From positions 186,001 to 250,000 of the forward strand of contig JAVHLM010000003.1 of the NCBI GenBank assembly GCA_031082125.1: DNA of 64,000 nt. Reading direction: 5' to 3'. Origin of the DNA: Candidatus Eremiobacterota bacterium. Its GTDB lineage: Bacteria > Vulcanimicrobiota > CADAWZ01 > Ess09-12. The notes beneath the pieces were generated by a model. It was not told where the DNA came from. It saw only the letters and a list, made by a program, of their open reading frames with translations, and searched no databases. Positions 34,016 to 42,627 of the stretch are shown piece after piece. Within the stretch, counting starts at the first letter, position 1, and every line of letters starts with the position of its first letter. A program made the position numbers and the translations under genes.

Positions 34016-34921
34016 TTAATTCAGTATTTCAATTCTAGGCTTGAGCTCAAGCCTTTTGATAAGATCAAGGTATTCCTCCGCAGTGACTTCCTGCCATCTT
34101 TTCCCGAGCATGGCGAGAAGCACTGCCTCAAGAACGTTGGTGCCGAAAGAGCGGCCCTGGAATTCAGGCGTCGTCGTGATAAGGTACTTCACGCCCCGTG
34201 CCTTCAGCATTTCTATATCTTCGGCAGTCACCGTGTTGGTGATGATATGCTTTCCCGGGAGCTCAGCCGGAAGATACTTCCTGATAAAATGATAATCGCC
34301 GGCGATAAAATCAGCGTTATGGTAATAGTCGCGGTATTTCTCCTCGGGGGGCAGGTCCTGCTTCTTCCCTATGGGGTAGATAAACCCTATGGGAAGCTTG
34401 GAGATTTCCGGAAGGAGCTTCTCGGCATACTCGGCAAGTTCCTCAATGCTGTAGATTGGCTGATCCCTGTCAAGGGAAAACATCATATCGCCAAAGACCA
34501 TTGAGCACCCTGCCTCGATGAATGCCTCGGCCATCCCGAACCTGTCCATGGCACAGACCATGAGAACTTTGCTGTCTTTGAGATGAAAGCGCCCGTCGGC
34601 ATCCAGAATCCTCACCACTTCACGCTCCAGGGTGTTCTTGAGGCCGCTCCCGTCAACGACCGGCGTCTTCTGCACGGCGTTCATGAGCTTGAGGCCGTCT
34701 TTGAGAGCGTACCGCCCTTTCCGAGAGTAGAGGTAAATGTCAATGCCTCCCAGTCCTATGGCATCAACATTTCCATCAAGCTCCCTGAGCAGGGCCTCGG
34801 CCTTTCTCATGTCGCCGTCTGTTCCCCGCCGCTCTATGGAAAATTCCTCTCCCATGATGGGGAGCTCCACCTTGTGATCCCTCTTTGACGAGCCGAGGCT
34901 CACGCTTATTACCCGCTTCAC
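34016..34921 (-). CDS. 'Quinate 5-dehydrogenase'-like protein of unknown function
   Basis: 301 residues. I choose the GTG at 34921 (AAAGGAC upstream, 16 bases after the previous stop), so the protein begins VKRVISVSLGSSKRDHKVEL. In databases as I recall them, relatives carry the name quinate 5-dehydrogenase, but I see no Rossmann GxGxxG and no shikimate dehydrogenase motif, so the name is doubtful. Conserved-looking blocks are DAIGLGGIDIYL, KTPVVDGSGLKNTLER, and VKYLITTTPEFQGRSFGTNVLEA. It forms a tight cluster with an acyl-ACP-reductase-like dehydrogenase, an SRPBCC protein and an aminotransferase, and would act with them. Confidence 0.65.
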   Translation of the reverse strand: MKRVISVSLGSSKRDHKVELPIMGEEFSIERRGTDGDMRKAEALLRELDGNVDAIGLGGIDIYLYSRKGRYALKDGLKLMNAVQKTPVVDGSGLKNTLEREVVRILDADGRFHLKDSKVLMVCAMDRFGMAEAFIEAGCSMVFGDMMFSLDRDQPIYSIEELAEYAEKLLPEISKLPIGFIYPIGKKQDLPPEEKYRDYYHNADFIAGDYHFIRKYLPAELPGKHIITNTVTAEDIEMLKARGVKYLITTTPEFQGRSFGTNVLEAVLLAMLGKRWQEVTAEEYLDLIKRLELKPRIEILN

Positions 34922-34937
34922 GGTGAAATGTCCTTTC

Positions 34938-36083
34938 CTAGGGCACCTTGCTTTCAATCGGGGACTTGCCGCCGCTTCCGTCATCAATGGCGCTCCTGAG
35001 GTAATCGGCCACATTCTGCGACTTCAGCTTTTTCACGCGCTCTATCATCTTGTCGGTGACGAGCTGGTCAAAGCTCCTGAAACCGGCAAGCTTGAAGCCC
35101 TGCCTCTTGGTGATCCTCGTGATCTCCCTCACGTTTTCGATCTTGATGCCCCTCCCGATGCTGAATACCTCGAACCTCTCCTCCATGCAGAGCGCCATTG
35201 TCTCCGCCATGCAGGCGAGCGAGACGTTATCGGGATAACCGAAGTCATAGTTAAGCCTTACATTCTGCGGGATCTCCACGAGGCCGCCCTCTATCACAAG
35301 CACATCGGGACGGAGAAATGCCACTTCCCTGCACACGTCGTGGGGAAGTGAGACATCGCACACCAGGGCACCGCTTTTAAGATCGTGAGCCTTGATGATA
35401 TCGCCCGAGGAACTCGTGGCGGAGACCACAATGTCGGCCTTGTTGATTCCCACAGAGACATCGCTGAACACCGAAGTCTCCCTCCCCGTGGACTGGCGTA
35501 TCCCTTCTGCTATCTTCTCGAGGCGCTTGAGATTCCTCGCCACGAGGACCATCTTCTTGACCTGCGGGGCGAGAAGATGGGCGCAGCAGCTCCCTATGGA
35601 GCCTGAGGCCCCAATCACCGTGGCCGTGGCATTGGAGAGATCTATCCCGAGCCTCTTCGCCGCCTCGACGGTCGCCTCAACGGCAGTGGCTATCGTGTAA
35701 CTGTTTCCGCTTGTGACCGGTATGTCGGGAACCATTTCCGCCATGGCGATACCGCCATTCCCTATAATCGACGTGAATCCCCCGAGGCCCAGTATCTGCA
35801 CTCCTTTGTCCCTGGCGATCTGGGCGCCCTTGCGGAGCTTCTCATAGACAAATTCCTTGGGCATGTTCATGAACTGATGAGGGAAAAGAGGCACGGCAAT
35901 AAACCATCCCTCGACATCCTTGCCGTCTGCAGAGACAAGGCCCTTCACATGAGCCACTTCGTGAGGAGGAGTCCATTCGAGTATTTTCTCAACGAGGGCC
36001 TGGCGCTTGTTGGCGGCCTGGGGGGCCACGCGGGCCACATCGTGCATATCAATGGGATGTACGAAGAAGCCGAATCTCAGCAT
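34938..36083 (-). CDS. Dehydrogenase of the acyl-ACP reductase / COG5322 type
   Basis: 381 residues. The N-terminal part carries VQILGLGGFTSIIGNGG and TSGNSYTIATAVEATVEAAKRLG, followed by a Rossmann fold TATVIGASGSIGSCCAHLLA and VVSATSSS, closely matching the plan of cyanobacterial long-chain acyl-ACP reductase (AAR) and related predicted dehydrogenases. AAR uses an active-site Cys; several Cys are present but I cannot assign it. The C-terminal 60 residues are a basic helical tail. AGAGGAAGG precedes the ATG. Part of the four-gene cluster with the SRPBCC protein (12 bases upstream) and the 'quinate dehydrogenase'-like gene. Confidence 0.7.
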   Translation of the reverse strand: MLRFGFFVHPIDMHDVARVAPQAANKRQALVEKILEWTPPHEVAHVKGLVSADGKDVEGWFIAVPLFPHQFMNMPKEFVYEKLRKGAQIARDKGVQILGLGGFTSIIGNGGIAMAEMVPDIPVTSGNSYTIATAVEATVEAAKRLGIDLSNATATVIGASGSIGSCCAHLLAPQVKKMVLVARNLKRLEKIAEGIRQSTGRETSVFSDVSVGINKADIVVSATSSSGDIIKAHDLKSGALVCDVSLPHDVCREVAFLRPDVLVIEGGLVEIPQNVRLNYDFGYPDNVSLACMAETMALCMEERFEVFSIGRGIKIENVREITRITKRQGFKLAGFRSFDQLVTDKMIERVKKLKSQNVADYLRSAIDDGSGGKSPIESKVP

Positions 36084-36095
36084 GGTGACCTTCCT

Positions 36096-36536
36096 CTACT
36101 TTCCGCCTTCAAAAAACTGCTTGATGCCGGTAAGCATCATATCAGAGTTCTCGCGGACCTTGGTCTGGAGCGTGGGGCCGATGAGCTCCTCGAGATGGGG
36201 TATTCCGAAATCGAAATCCACTGCCAGCACTACCCTGGTTCCCTCGCTGGAGGGAGTGAAGGTCCAGAAGCCTTCGAACTTGTCGAGGTCGCCCTCAGTG
36301 AGCCGGTAGGTGATCTTCCTGTTCTTATCGTCAAATACGTCCTCTTCAATCCATATTATGGGTGTTCCCTCGACGCTGGTCACCCACTCCGACATCTGGG
36401 AGCTCTCCCGCCGCTCAAGCACTTTCACGCTTTCCACGTCACGCATATACTGGGGAAACTTTTCCTGCTCCTTGGCGAAACGGTATACGGCATCTGCATC
36501 TGCTTTTATCACTATGGACGCTTCTACGTATGGCAC
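36096..36536 (-). CDS. SRPBCC/START-like cyclase-family protein
   Basis: 146 residues with the helix-grip fold of the polyketide cyclase/COQ10 group: an N-terminal strand (YVEASIVIKADADAVYRFAKEQEKFPQYM), a long beta sheet (WIEEDVFDDKNRKITYRLTEGDLDKFEGFWTF) and a C-terminal helix (LQTKVRENSDMMLTGIKQFFEGG). The family binds hydrophobic ligands or cyclises polyketides. GGAGGAG precedes the GTG at 36536. The cluster with an aminotransferase and an acyl-ACP-reductase-like enzyme suggests the ligand is a pathway intermediate or acyl chain. Specific role unknown. Confidence 0.75.
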   Translation of the reverse strand: MPYVEASIVIKADADAVYRFAKEQEKFPQYMRDVESVKVLERRESSQMSEWVTSVEGTPIIWIEEDVFDDKNRKITYRLTEGDLDKFEGFWTFTPSSEGTRVVLAVDFDFGIPHLEELIGPTLQTKVRENSDMMLTGIKQFFEGGK

Positions 36537-36560
36537 AAATATCTCCTCCCGGGTGACGGA

Positions 36561-37826
36561 CTATTTTACAAAGGTTTTTTTCGTTTTTTCCACCGCCTTT
36601 TCAAAGACGGCGACAGCTTGATCTATCTCGTTCTTCTCTATGATAAGCGGCGGCTCAAAACGGATAACCTTCTGATTGTTCAGCGTATAGACTCCTGTGA
36701 CTCTTCCGCGGGACATCTCAAAGATTATCGAGCCGCCGTAACTTTCCCTGATCATTTCTACCCCTATCATCAAACCCCTTCCGCGAACCTCGGCGATGAT
36801 ATCGGGGTACCGCTCCTGCACCTCTCTGAGCTTCGCCATGAAGTACTTACCATGCTCCTCAGCGCGGCCGGGGAGATTTTCGCCGGTGATGACCTCGATG
36901 GTGGCCAGGGCCGCTGCACATGCCAGTTGATTCCCGCCGAAAGTGGAGGTGTGGATAAGGGGATTCTCCTGGAAAGGCTTCCATGCTTCTGCCGTGCCTA
37001 TGATGGCGCCTACCGGCATGACCCCGCCTCCAAGGCCCTTGGCAAGGGTAAGCATGTCAGGCCAGACATTCCACTGTTCCACGGCAAAAAAGGTCCCGGT
37101 CCTCCCCATTCCGGTCTGCACCTCGTCGGCAATGAAAAGGACTCCTCTCTCCGTGCATATCTTTCTCACTTCCTGGAGATACCCGTCGGGAGAGACTATT
37201 ATTCCTCCTTCACCCTGGACAGGCTCGACGATAAATGCGGCGGTATTGTCATTGATGGCGCTCCTGAGCGCCTCAGCGTCACCGAAGGGGATCTGCACCA
37301 CGTCCTCGATGAGGGGGCCGCATCCTTTCTTATAGATGTCCCTGCCCGAAACCGAGAGCGCTCCAAGAGTCTTCCCATGGAATGAATTGATCGTGGAGAT
37401 GATGCGGTGCTTCCCCTTGCTTATCCTCGCAAGCTTTATGGCGCCTTCGATGGCTTCGGCGCCGCTGTTGCAGAAAAAGCAGTACTGAAGGCCGCCGCCG
37501 CAGAGAGAAGCAAGCCTGCGGGCGCACTCGCCAAGCTGCCTGTTGAAAAATACCTTGGTCGAAAGCGGCATCTGGTCCAGTTGAGCCTTTACCGCCTTGA
37601 CCACGGCGGGGTGCCTGTGGCCCAGGACAAAAACACCGTAGCCACCTGCGCAGTCTATGTATCTATTTCCCTTTTCATCATAGACATACACACCCTCGGC
37701 ATGACACTCCTCTGCATAGTAGCCGCTGAACTTCAGAAGTCTTGACAGGGAAGGGTTCAAGTGGTGCTTGTAGGCATCCTCTGTAGACGCGAGAGAGGTT
37801 TTCACCCTGCCATCAGTCTCTATCAT
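36561..37826 (-). CDS. Class III aminotransferase (PLP-dependent)
   Basis: 421 residues from the ATG at 37826. Fold type I ornithine/4-aminobutyrate group: YIDCAGGYGVFVLGHRHP, FFCNSGAEAIEGAIKLAR (phosphate site), NSFHGKTLGALSVSG, FIADEVQTGMGRTGTFFA with the cofactor Asp, TLAKGLGGGVMPVGA with the PLP Lys, and HTSTFGGNQLACAAALAT. Closest in pattern to putrescine or acetylornithine aminotransferases; the substrate cannot be set. First gene of the four-gene pathway cluster downstream of coaX, followed after 24 bases by the SRPBCC gene. Confidence 0.9.
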   Translation of the reverse strand: MIETDGRVKTSLASTEDAYKHHLNPSLSRLLKFSGYYAEECHAEGVYVYDEKGNRYIDCAGGYGVFVLGHRHPAVVKAVKAQLDQMPLSTKVFFNRQLGECARRLASLCGGGLQYCFFCNSGAEAIEGAIKLARISKGKHRIISTINSFHGKTLGALSVSGRDIYKKGCGPLIEDVVQIPFGDAEALRSAINDNTAAFIVEPVQGEGGIIVSPDGYLQEVRKICTERGVLFIADEVQTGMGRTGTFFAVEQWNVWPDMLTLAKGLGGGVMPVGAIIGTAEAWKPFQENPLIHTSTFGGNQLACAAALATIEVITGENLPGRAEEHGKYFMAKLREVQERYPDIIAEVRGRGLMIGVEMIRESYGGSIIFEMSRGRVTGVYTLNNQKVIRFEPPLIIEKNEIDQAVAVFEKAVEKTKKTFVK

Positions 37827-37914
37827 AACAGTCCACGCCCTTTCCCATAAAGGTTTCAACGACAGTTCGACATGGTGGGAACTTTTCCTCCTCGTTCACT
37901 TCCTTCAGTAAAAA

Positions 37915-38685
37915 TCACCGCGCTTCCCCGCTCTCCGAGAGAACCCTTATGCCCTCAAGGACAAGAAAAGGCTCCACGGAATCCACAAAGGGAAGGTGAC
38001 TCCTCAGCACATGGGCGAATCCGCCGCACGCGATGACCTTTCCGGGTCTTCCGTAATGCTCCTGGAGGCGCCGCACAATCCCCTCAAGCATCGCGATATG
38101 GCCCAGCATGAGTCCTGACTGGATGCTCTCAACGCTGTTCCGGCCCAGAAGCTTCTGCGGCACTGCAAGCTTCACTTCCGGAAGGTAGGGAATCCTTGCA
38201 CTGAAAAACTCGGCACCCATCCGGAGGCCAGGGCATATTATCACCCCTTGAAAGCTCCCCTCCCCGGTGATATGGGAAAAAGTCGTCGCCGAACCCATAT
38301 CGATTATGATAAGCGAGTCCCGGTGTTTCCTGTAAGCCGCCACGGCGGCTGCTACGAGATCGGCTCCCAGCTCAGATGGAGTTTCAATGTCCAATGTTAT
38401 CAGGTCAGTGTGACTGTGGCCCACAAAGAAGGGAGCGATGCCGAAAAGCTCTCTCACTGCTTCATCCAGAAGGGAATTCAGGCGCGGCACCACGTTAGAT
38501 ATGCCGATAGTGGTTATCTTGTCTTTCGGGACAGCCTTCTCCCTGATGAATTTTCTCACCAGATCGAGGTACTCCCTTTCATCCCTTGCGAGAGAGGTGC
38601 CTACATGGGCGGTGGTGAGAAGGTCCTCTCCCTGATAAACCCCCATGACAAGGCAGGAATTCCCTGAATCCAAAACGAGCAGCAG
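37915..38685 (-). CDS. coaX: Type III pantothenate kinase CoaX
   Basis: First step of CoA synthesis. ASKHA-fold kinase: VLDSGNSCLVMGVYQGEDL (phosphate 1), GADLVAAAVAA, IIIDMGSATTFSHIT (phosphate 2), and IICPGLRMGAEFF, VIACGGFA near the end. The family begins three or four residues before DxGN. GGAGGAG (38697-38691) fits only a CTG at 38685, giving the N-terminus (M)LLVLDSGNS; ATGs farther up (38724, 38748) have no ribosome site and would add about 13-21 residues. I therefore place the start at CTG, with caution. 256 residues, normal length. Confidence 0.88.
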   Translation of the reverse strand: MLLVLDSGNSCLVMGVYQGEDLLTTAHVGTSLARDEREYLDLVRKFIREKAVPKDKITTIGISNVVPRLNSLLDEAVRELFGIAPFFVGHSHTDLITLDIETPSELGADLVAAAVAAYRKHRDSLIIIDMGSATTFSHITGEGSFQGVIICPGLRMGAEFFSARIPYLPEVKLAVPQKLLGRNSVESIQSGLMLGHIAMLEGIVRRLQEHYGRPGKVIACGGFAHVLRSHLPFVDSVEPFLVLEGIRVLSESGEAR

Positions 38686-38749
38686 AAGGACTCCTCCCCT
38701 CTTACCACGGCGCCAAGGCCTCATAGTCAAGAGCATGCCATACGCACTC

Positions 38750-38755
38750 ATTATA
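38750..38755 (-). promoter_or_regulatory. Possible -10 box of the coaX promoter
   Basis: TATAAT on the minus strand. No good -35 is found at 16-18 bases. If used, transcription would begin near 38742, which favours a coaX start at or after 38724. Confidence 0.35.
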
Positions 38756-38913
38756 GACTCTGAATTTCCGATTGGAGGGTGCATGGCGCTTAGAGCGGGT
38801 GTGAGTATATAATGAAAAAAACCGGGATATGCATGGGTTCCGCATGGTGTATCTCCAGATTCTACAGCTCAGGGCAAATTCCTCTTGCCGGATTCAAGAG
38901 TCCCCGCGGGAAA

Positions 38914-38942
38914 TTGACATACCCGTCAATTTCTGCTATAGT
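38914..38942 (+). promoter_or_regulatory. Strong sigma-70 promoter before the M16 peptidase operon
   Basis: TTGACA (38914-38919), 17-base spacer, TATAGT (38937-38942) preceded by TGC, an extended -10. Predicted start near 38949, about 300 bases upstream of the first M16 gene. Confidence 0.75.
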
Positions 38943-39249
38943 GAAAGAAGCAGCAGGCTTATTGTTACGAGTGGTTCGACTGTTGGCATAGACTTTATGA
39001 CTACCGGAAAACTGCTTTGCACATTAACAAGTGGCTTCGGCCACCTAAACAAATCTTGACTGTGGTTCTTGACTGTGGTTCTGGATTGTAGCGTAATGTG
39101 AGACTTGGCCTGCTGCTCTTTCTTTTTCCCCGGGGCTGCTTCCTCTCTCCATCTCTTTCCCTGTGAGAATCATCCATAGAGGCAAGAGGTATTTCACCCC
39201 TCCCGGCGAATTATGACGGACACTCCCCGCACAGAGGCAGGAGAAACTC
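38943..39249 (+). other. Long untranslated leader between promoter and M16 gene
   Basis: Roughly 300 bases without a supported gene. They hold a GTGGC-TTCG-GCCAC hairpin with a UUCG tetraloop (39031-39044) and two adjacent copies of CTTGACTGTGGTT (39055-39080). No known riboswitch is recognised. The leader could be regulatory, or hold a small RNA. The rest of the gap from the coaX start to the promoter (38686-38913) shows nothing else I can support. Confidence 0.4.
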
Positions 39250-40593
39250 ATGAACAGGCATTTGCTCATTCTCTTGACAGTCACCGCTTTCATCCTTCTT
39301 GCCCCCGGGATATACGCCGGTGCAGCCGAAGGCGATATCGTGCAGCAGCGGCTGAAAAACGGCCTCACCATTCTCATGGAGGAGAACAAGGACTCATCCC
39401 TCGTGTCAATAAATGCCTATGTCCGCGTGGGAAGCAAGGACGAGAGGCAGAGCGAAGAAGGCATCAGCCACTTCTGCGAGCACCTTTTTTTCAGGGGCAC
39501 TCAGACCTCGTCAGGGGCTGAGTTCAAGAGCTCTCTCGAGGCTCTGGGCGGCATGTGCAATGCAGAGACATCGAAGGACTATACGAGATACTACATCAAC
39601 ATTCCGAGCGTCCACTGCATGAAAGGCCTGGAGCTTATAACCGATGCCCTCCAGCATGCCCGGTTTGATGAAAAGGAGATAGAGCAGGAGCGCAAGGTCA
39701 TTCTCGAAGAATACTCGATGGGCGCAGACAATTTTTCACGCTTTTTCTATGATACCCTCTTTGAGATGGCTTTCCCCACCCATCCTTACGGGAAAACCAC
39801 CATAGGATTTGAGAAAAATCTCAAAGCTTTTAAGAGAGATGATTTCATCAGCTACCGTAAGAGGTTCTACTCGCCGGAAAACCTCATATTCGTCATAGTG
39901 GGAAACTTCGACAGGGATAAAGTCTCATCATTCCTCACCCAGGCCTATGCTTCAATTCCCCGGAGCTCCTATGGGGAACAGGTCTTTCCCGCTGAAAAGA
40001 GGCTTGCCCAGGTCAAGGAAAAAACGGTAAAGAAAGATATCGATGATTCCTACCTGGCCATGGGCTTTCTCGGGCCCTCGGTGAAAGACAGGGATACCAT
40101 CTACGCCACTGACGTGCTCTGCTTCATGCTGGGCATGGGCACAAGCTCCCTTCTCACAAGGGATCTCGTCGAGCGCAGAAAGCTGGTGAAGGAAATCAGC
40201 GTGAATTTCCAGACCCAGAGAGACGAGGGGCTCATCGTGATACTTTCCACGCTGAAAACCAATGACATCGACACCGTGAAAAAGGAGATACTCGCCGGGA
40301 CGGAGCAGGTAGCAGCGGGGAATTTTACCGATGATGACGTGAAAAGGGCAAAGAACCTGCTGAAGAACAGCTTTATATTCGGCAACGAGACAAATGACGG
40401 GAAAGCATCGAGCATCGGCTTTTACGAAGCCATCGACAGCTATGAGTTTGCCCTTGACTATCCAAGGAATATAGATGGCGTCACAAGGGAAAACCTCATG
40501 AATACGGCCAGAAAGCTCTTCTCATCGCCGTATTGTGCTATAATTGTGAAGCCTGAAGAAAAGAAGAAACGGAAATTTGACGATGAAGAGTGA
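39250..40593 (+). CDS. M16-family zinc metallopeptidase, active type
   Basis: Insulinase/processing-peptidase family. 447 residues with a signal peptide (MNRHLLILLTVTAFILLAPG, cut near YAGAAEG), so periplasmic. The inverted zinc motif HxxEH is present (SHFCEHLFF, about 72-78), with the downstream Glu in the EIEQERKVILEEYSM region, as in M16B members. The C-terminal half is the second, inactive domain. AGGAGAAAC precedes the ATG. It overlaps a second M16 gene that lacks the zinc motif; such pairs form heterodimers like bacterial PqqL-type or YmfF/YmfH enzymes. Confidence 0.92.
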   Translation: MNRHLLILLTVTAFILLAPGIYAGAAEGDIVQQRLKNGLTILMEENKDSSLVSINAYVRVGSKDERQSEEGISHFCEHLFFRGTQTSSGAEFKSSLEALGGMCNAETSKDYTRYYINIPSVHCMKGLELITDALQHARFDEKEIEQERKVILEEYSMGADNFSRFFYDTLFEMAFPTHPYGKTTIGFEKNLKAFKRDDFISYRKRFYSPENLIFVIVGNFDRDKVSSFLTQAYASIPRSSYGEQVFPAEKRLAQVKEKTVKKDIDDSYLAMGFLGPSVKDRDTIYATDVLCFMLGMGTSSLLTRDLVERRKLVKEISVNFQTQRDEGLIVILSTLKTNDIDTVKKEILAGTEQVAAGNFTDDDVKRAKNLLKNSFIFGNETNDGKASSIGFYEAIDSYEFALDYPRNIDGVTRENLMNTARKLFSSPYCAIIVKPEEKKKRKFDDEE

Positions 40594-41926
40594 AAGAGAG
40601 GCTCCCCTCGCGCTGCTGCTGCTCATGGCGTTTCTATGGAGCCTTGGACAGTCTCCCCTGCCGCTTTTCGGGGCAGAGCCGCCTGTGTTCAAAAACATCC
40701 TCGACAACGGTCTTCTGCTGCTTGTGAAACCGGGGGAGACAAAAGATATTGTGGCAGTCTCCATAATAATCAGGTCAAGCGTTTATGATGAAGAGGATCA
40801 GAAGGTAGGTATCAGGTCCCTTCTTCTGGAGCTGCTGCAGGAAAAAATAGCAGGCGAGACCACCGCGGGAGGCATCAGCCTCACCGAGCTCATGGGAGTG
40901 ATGACCCAGACTGAATCCACTGCCGACTATATTGCCCTGAACTTTGTCACTACCCCCCGCCACTACAAGAAGCTCCTGGAGCTTGTGGCAAAGGCCCTGG
41001 TAGATCCCACAATCAGTGACACCCTCTTCACCAAAGTAAAAAATTCGTTCGTGGAGAAGAACAAGGGCGGCAAAGGGGCCTTCTCCACCATCTACAGCAT
41101 TTTTCTGCAGAATTTCTACCGTTACCACCCTTACAAGCTCTCAGAGGAAGCCAATGTCAAGGGCATCGAAAATACCGACAAGAAAAAAGCCGAATCCTTC
41201 TTTGCCTCCCAGGCCACCTCTGACAGGATAGTAATAGCCATTGCGGGAAACGTGAAGCAGGACGAGGTCATGGCGCAGATAAAGAACGACTTCTCCTCTC
41301 TCAGGCCCAGGAAAACCACGAGGGTGGAGGTGCAGTGGGAGCCCCAGACCATTGAGAAAGAGCTTTTTCTCTCCTCTCTCTCAAAAATGTCCTGGATACT
41401 GCTGGGCTTTCCGGCACCCTCATACGGCTCACCTGATTACCCTGCCATGCTTGTGCTGAAAACACTCCTCGGTGACGGCCTCAATTCAAGATTATGGGTG
41501 GAGCTGAGGGAGAAAAGAGGCCTTGCCTACGAGCTGGGCTCTTATTACCCGGAGCTTGAGGGGCCCAGCCATCTGCTTCTTTACGTGATAACGCAGCCGC
41601 AGAACGTGATTGCTTCAAGAAGGCTCATACTCAACGAGATAGAGGACATAAGGGTCCATGGCGTGACTCCCATAGAGCTGGAAGATGCCAAGGCCAAAAT
41701 TTTCGGCGGCTATCTTCTCTCCCGGGAGTCCTCAAAGGGGCAGGCCCTCGCGACGGCCGTATCGGAAGTAATTGGGGGGAAATACTCGCTCGATGTCACC
41801 CTGGAAAGAAAAGTCGAAGAGGTGACCTCGCAGGACATCTCCCTGATGATCAACAAATACTTCCAGGTACCCACGTATCTTGTGGTGAGGCCACCCGGAG
41901 CATACTACATAGACTGGTTCAGGTAA
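40583..41926 (+). CDS. M16-family protein without the zinc motif (non-catalytic partner)
   Basis: 447 residues from the ATG at 40583, overlapping the previous gene by 11 bases. Signal peptide (about 1-32, LPLFGAEPP at the cut). The M16 fold is recognisable (LDNGLLLLVKPGETKDIVAVSIIIRS ... DGLNSRLWVELREKRGLAYELGSYY), but at the HxxEH position the sequence is RSLLLELLQ, so it cannot bind zinc. It keeps the R/Y substrate-binding region (RLWVELREKRGLAY) typical of the C-terminal half. Predicted partner of the upstream active subunit, as alpha/beta mitochondrial processing peptidase. Confidence 0.88.
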   Translation: MKSEREAPLALLLLMAFLWSLGQSPLPLFGAEPPVFKNILDNGLLLLVKPGETKDIVAVSIIIRSSVYDEEDQKVGIRSLLLELLQEKIAGETTAGGISLTELMGVMTQTESTADYIALNFVTTPRHYKKLLELVAKALVDPTISDTLFTKVKNSFVEKNKGGKGAFSTIYSIFLQNFYRYHPYKLSEEANVKGIENTDKKKAESFFASQATSDRIVIAIAGNVKQDEVMAQIKNDFSSLRPRKTTRVEVQWEPQTIEKELFLSSLSKMSWILLGFPAPSYGSPDYPAMLVLKTLLGDGLNSRLWVELREKRGLAYELGSYYPELEGPSHLLLYVITQPQNVIASRRLILNEIEDIRVHGVTPIELEDAKAKIFGGYLLSRESSKGQALATAVSEVIGGKYSLDVTLERKVEEVTSQDISLMINKYFQVPTYLVVRPPGAYYIDWFR

Positions 41927-41944
41927 GGAAAGAAAGGTGTGGTG

Positions 41945-42625
41945 ATGAAGGGAATCAAAATCGCTTTTGACGGTCCCGCTGCATCAGGAAAAAGCACCGT
42001 GGCAAAGGAAGTGGCAAAAAGGCTTTCATACCTCTATGTGGACACGGGGGCCATGTACCGCGCCGTCACCTGGAAAGCGCTGTGCCTTGGCGCTGATTTT
42101 CGCGATGAGGAGGCCATCATTGCCATTGCGGGGCAGTTCCCCGTGGAGCTGAAGCCCAGTACAGACAATGCCCAGGGATATGTGGTCATCATAGACGGAG
42201 TCAACGTGACGGATTTTCTCACAAGTGACGAAGTGAACCTTTACGTGTCAACGGTAGCAAGGATCAGCGGGGTGAGAAAGACGCTTGTGGCAGAGCAGAG
42301 AGCGCTTGCCCGCGAAGGCGGGGTGGTGATGGCAGGAAGGGATATCACCACCGTCGTGATGCCCGATGCCGAGGTCAAGGTCTACCTTACCGCTTCTTCC
42401 CAGGAAAGGGCAAGAAGGCGCTTTCTTGAGATGGAGGAAAAGGGAGAAAATCCTGCTATGGAGGCTGTCGTGAACAACATAGAGCACCGCGACACCATTG
42501 ATTCATCAAGGGAAGATTCCCCTCTTTCCGTTGCCGACGAGGCAACAGTGATTGACAGCACCGGGAAAAGCATTGAGGAAGTGGTTCATCAGGTGATGGA
42601 GCTTGTAAGGACAGAGAGAGGATAA
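41945..42625 (+). CDS. cmk: Cytidylate kinase
   Basis: Phosphorylates CMP and dCMP. 226 residues. P-loop IAFDGPAASGKST, YVDTGAMYRAVTW (substrate site), GRDITTVVMPDAEVKVYLTAS and ERARRR for the lid, then HRDTIDSSREDSPLSVADEA. Typical length for bacterial CMP kinase. I take the ATG at 41945, preceded by AAAGG; a GTG at 41939 is also possible. Followed after two bases by plsC, a common pair (cmk-plsC). Confidence 0.96.
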   Translation: MKGIKIAFDGPAASGKSTVAKEVAKRLSYLYVDTGAMYRAVTWKALCLGADFRDEEAIIAIAGQFPVELKPSTDNAQGYVVIIDGVNVTDFLTSDEVNLYVSTVARISGVRKTLVAEQRALAREGGVVMAGRDITTVVMPDAEVKVYLTASSQERARRRFLEMEEKGENPAMEAVVNNIEHRDTIDSSREDSPLSVADEATVIDSTGKSIEEVVHQVMELVRTERG

Positions 42626-42627
42626 GA

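Noticed and set aside
34016-34921. True quinate/shikimate dehydrogenase
   Set aside because: No Rossmann glycine motif or shikimate-binding residues seen; the name is used only as a database-style label.
38829-39059. 76-codon plus-strand frame in the coaX-M16 gap
   Set aside because: It starts upstream of the predicted promoter, has no ribosome site, and reads like non-coding sequence.
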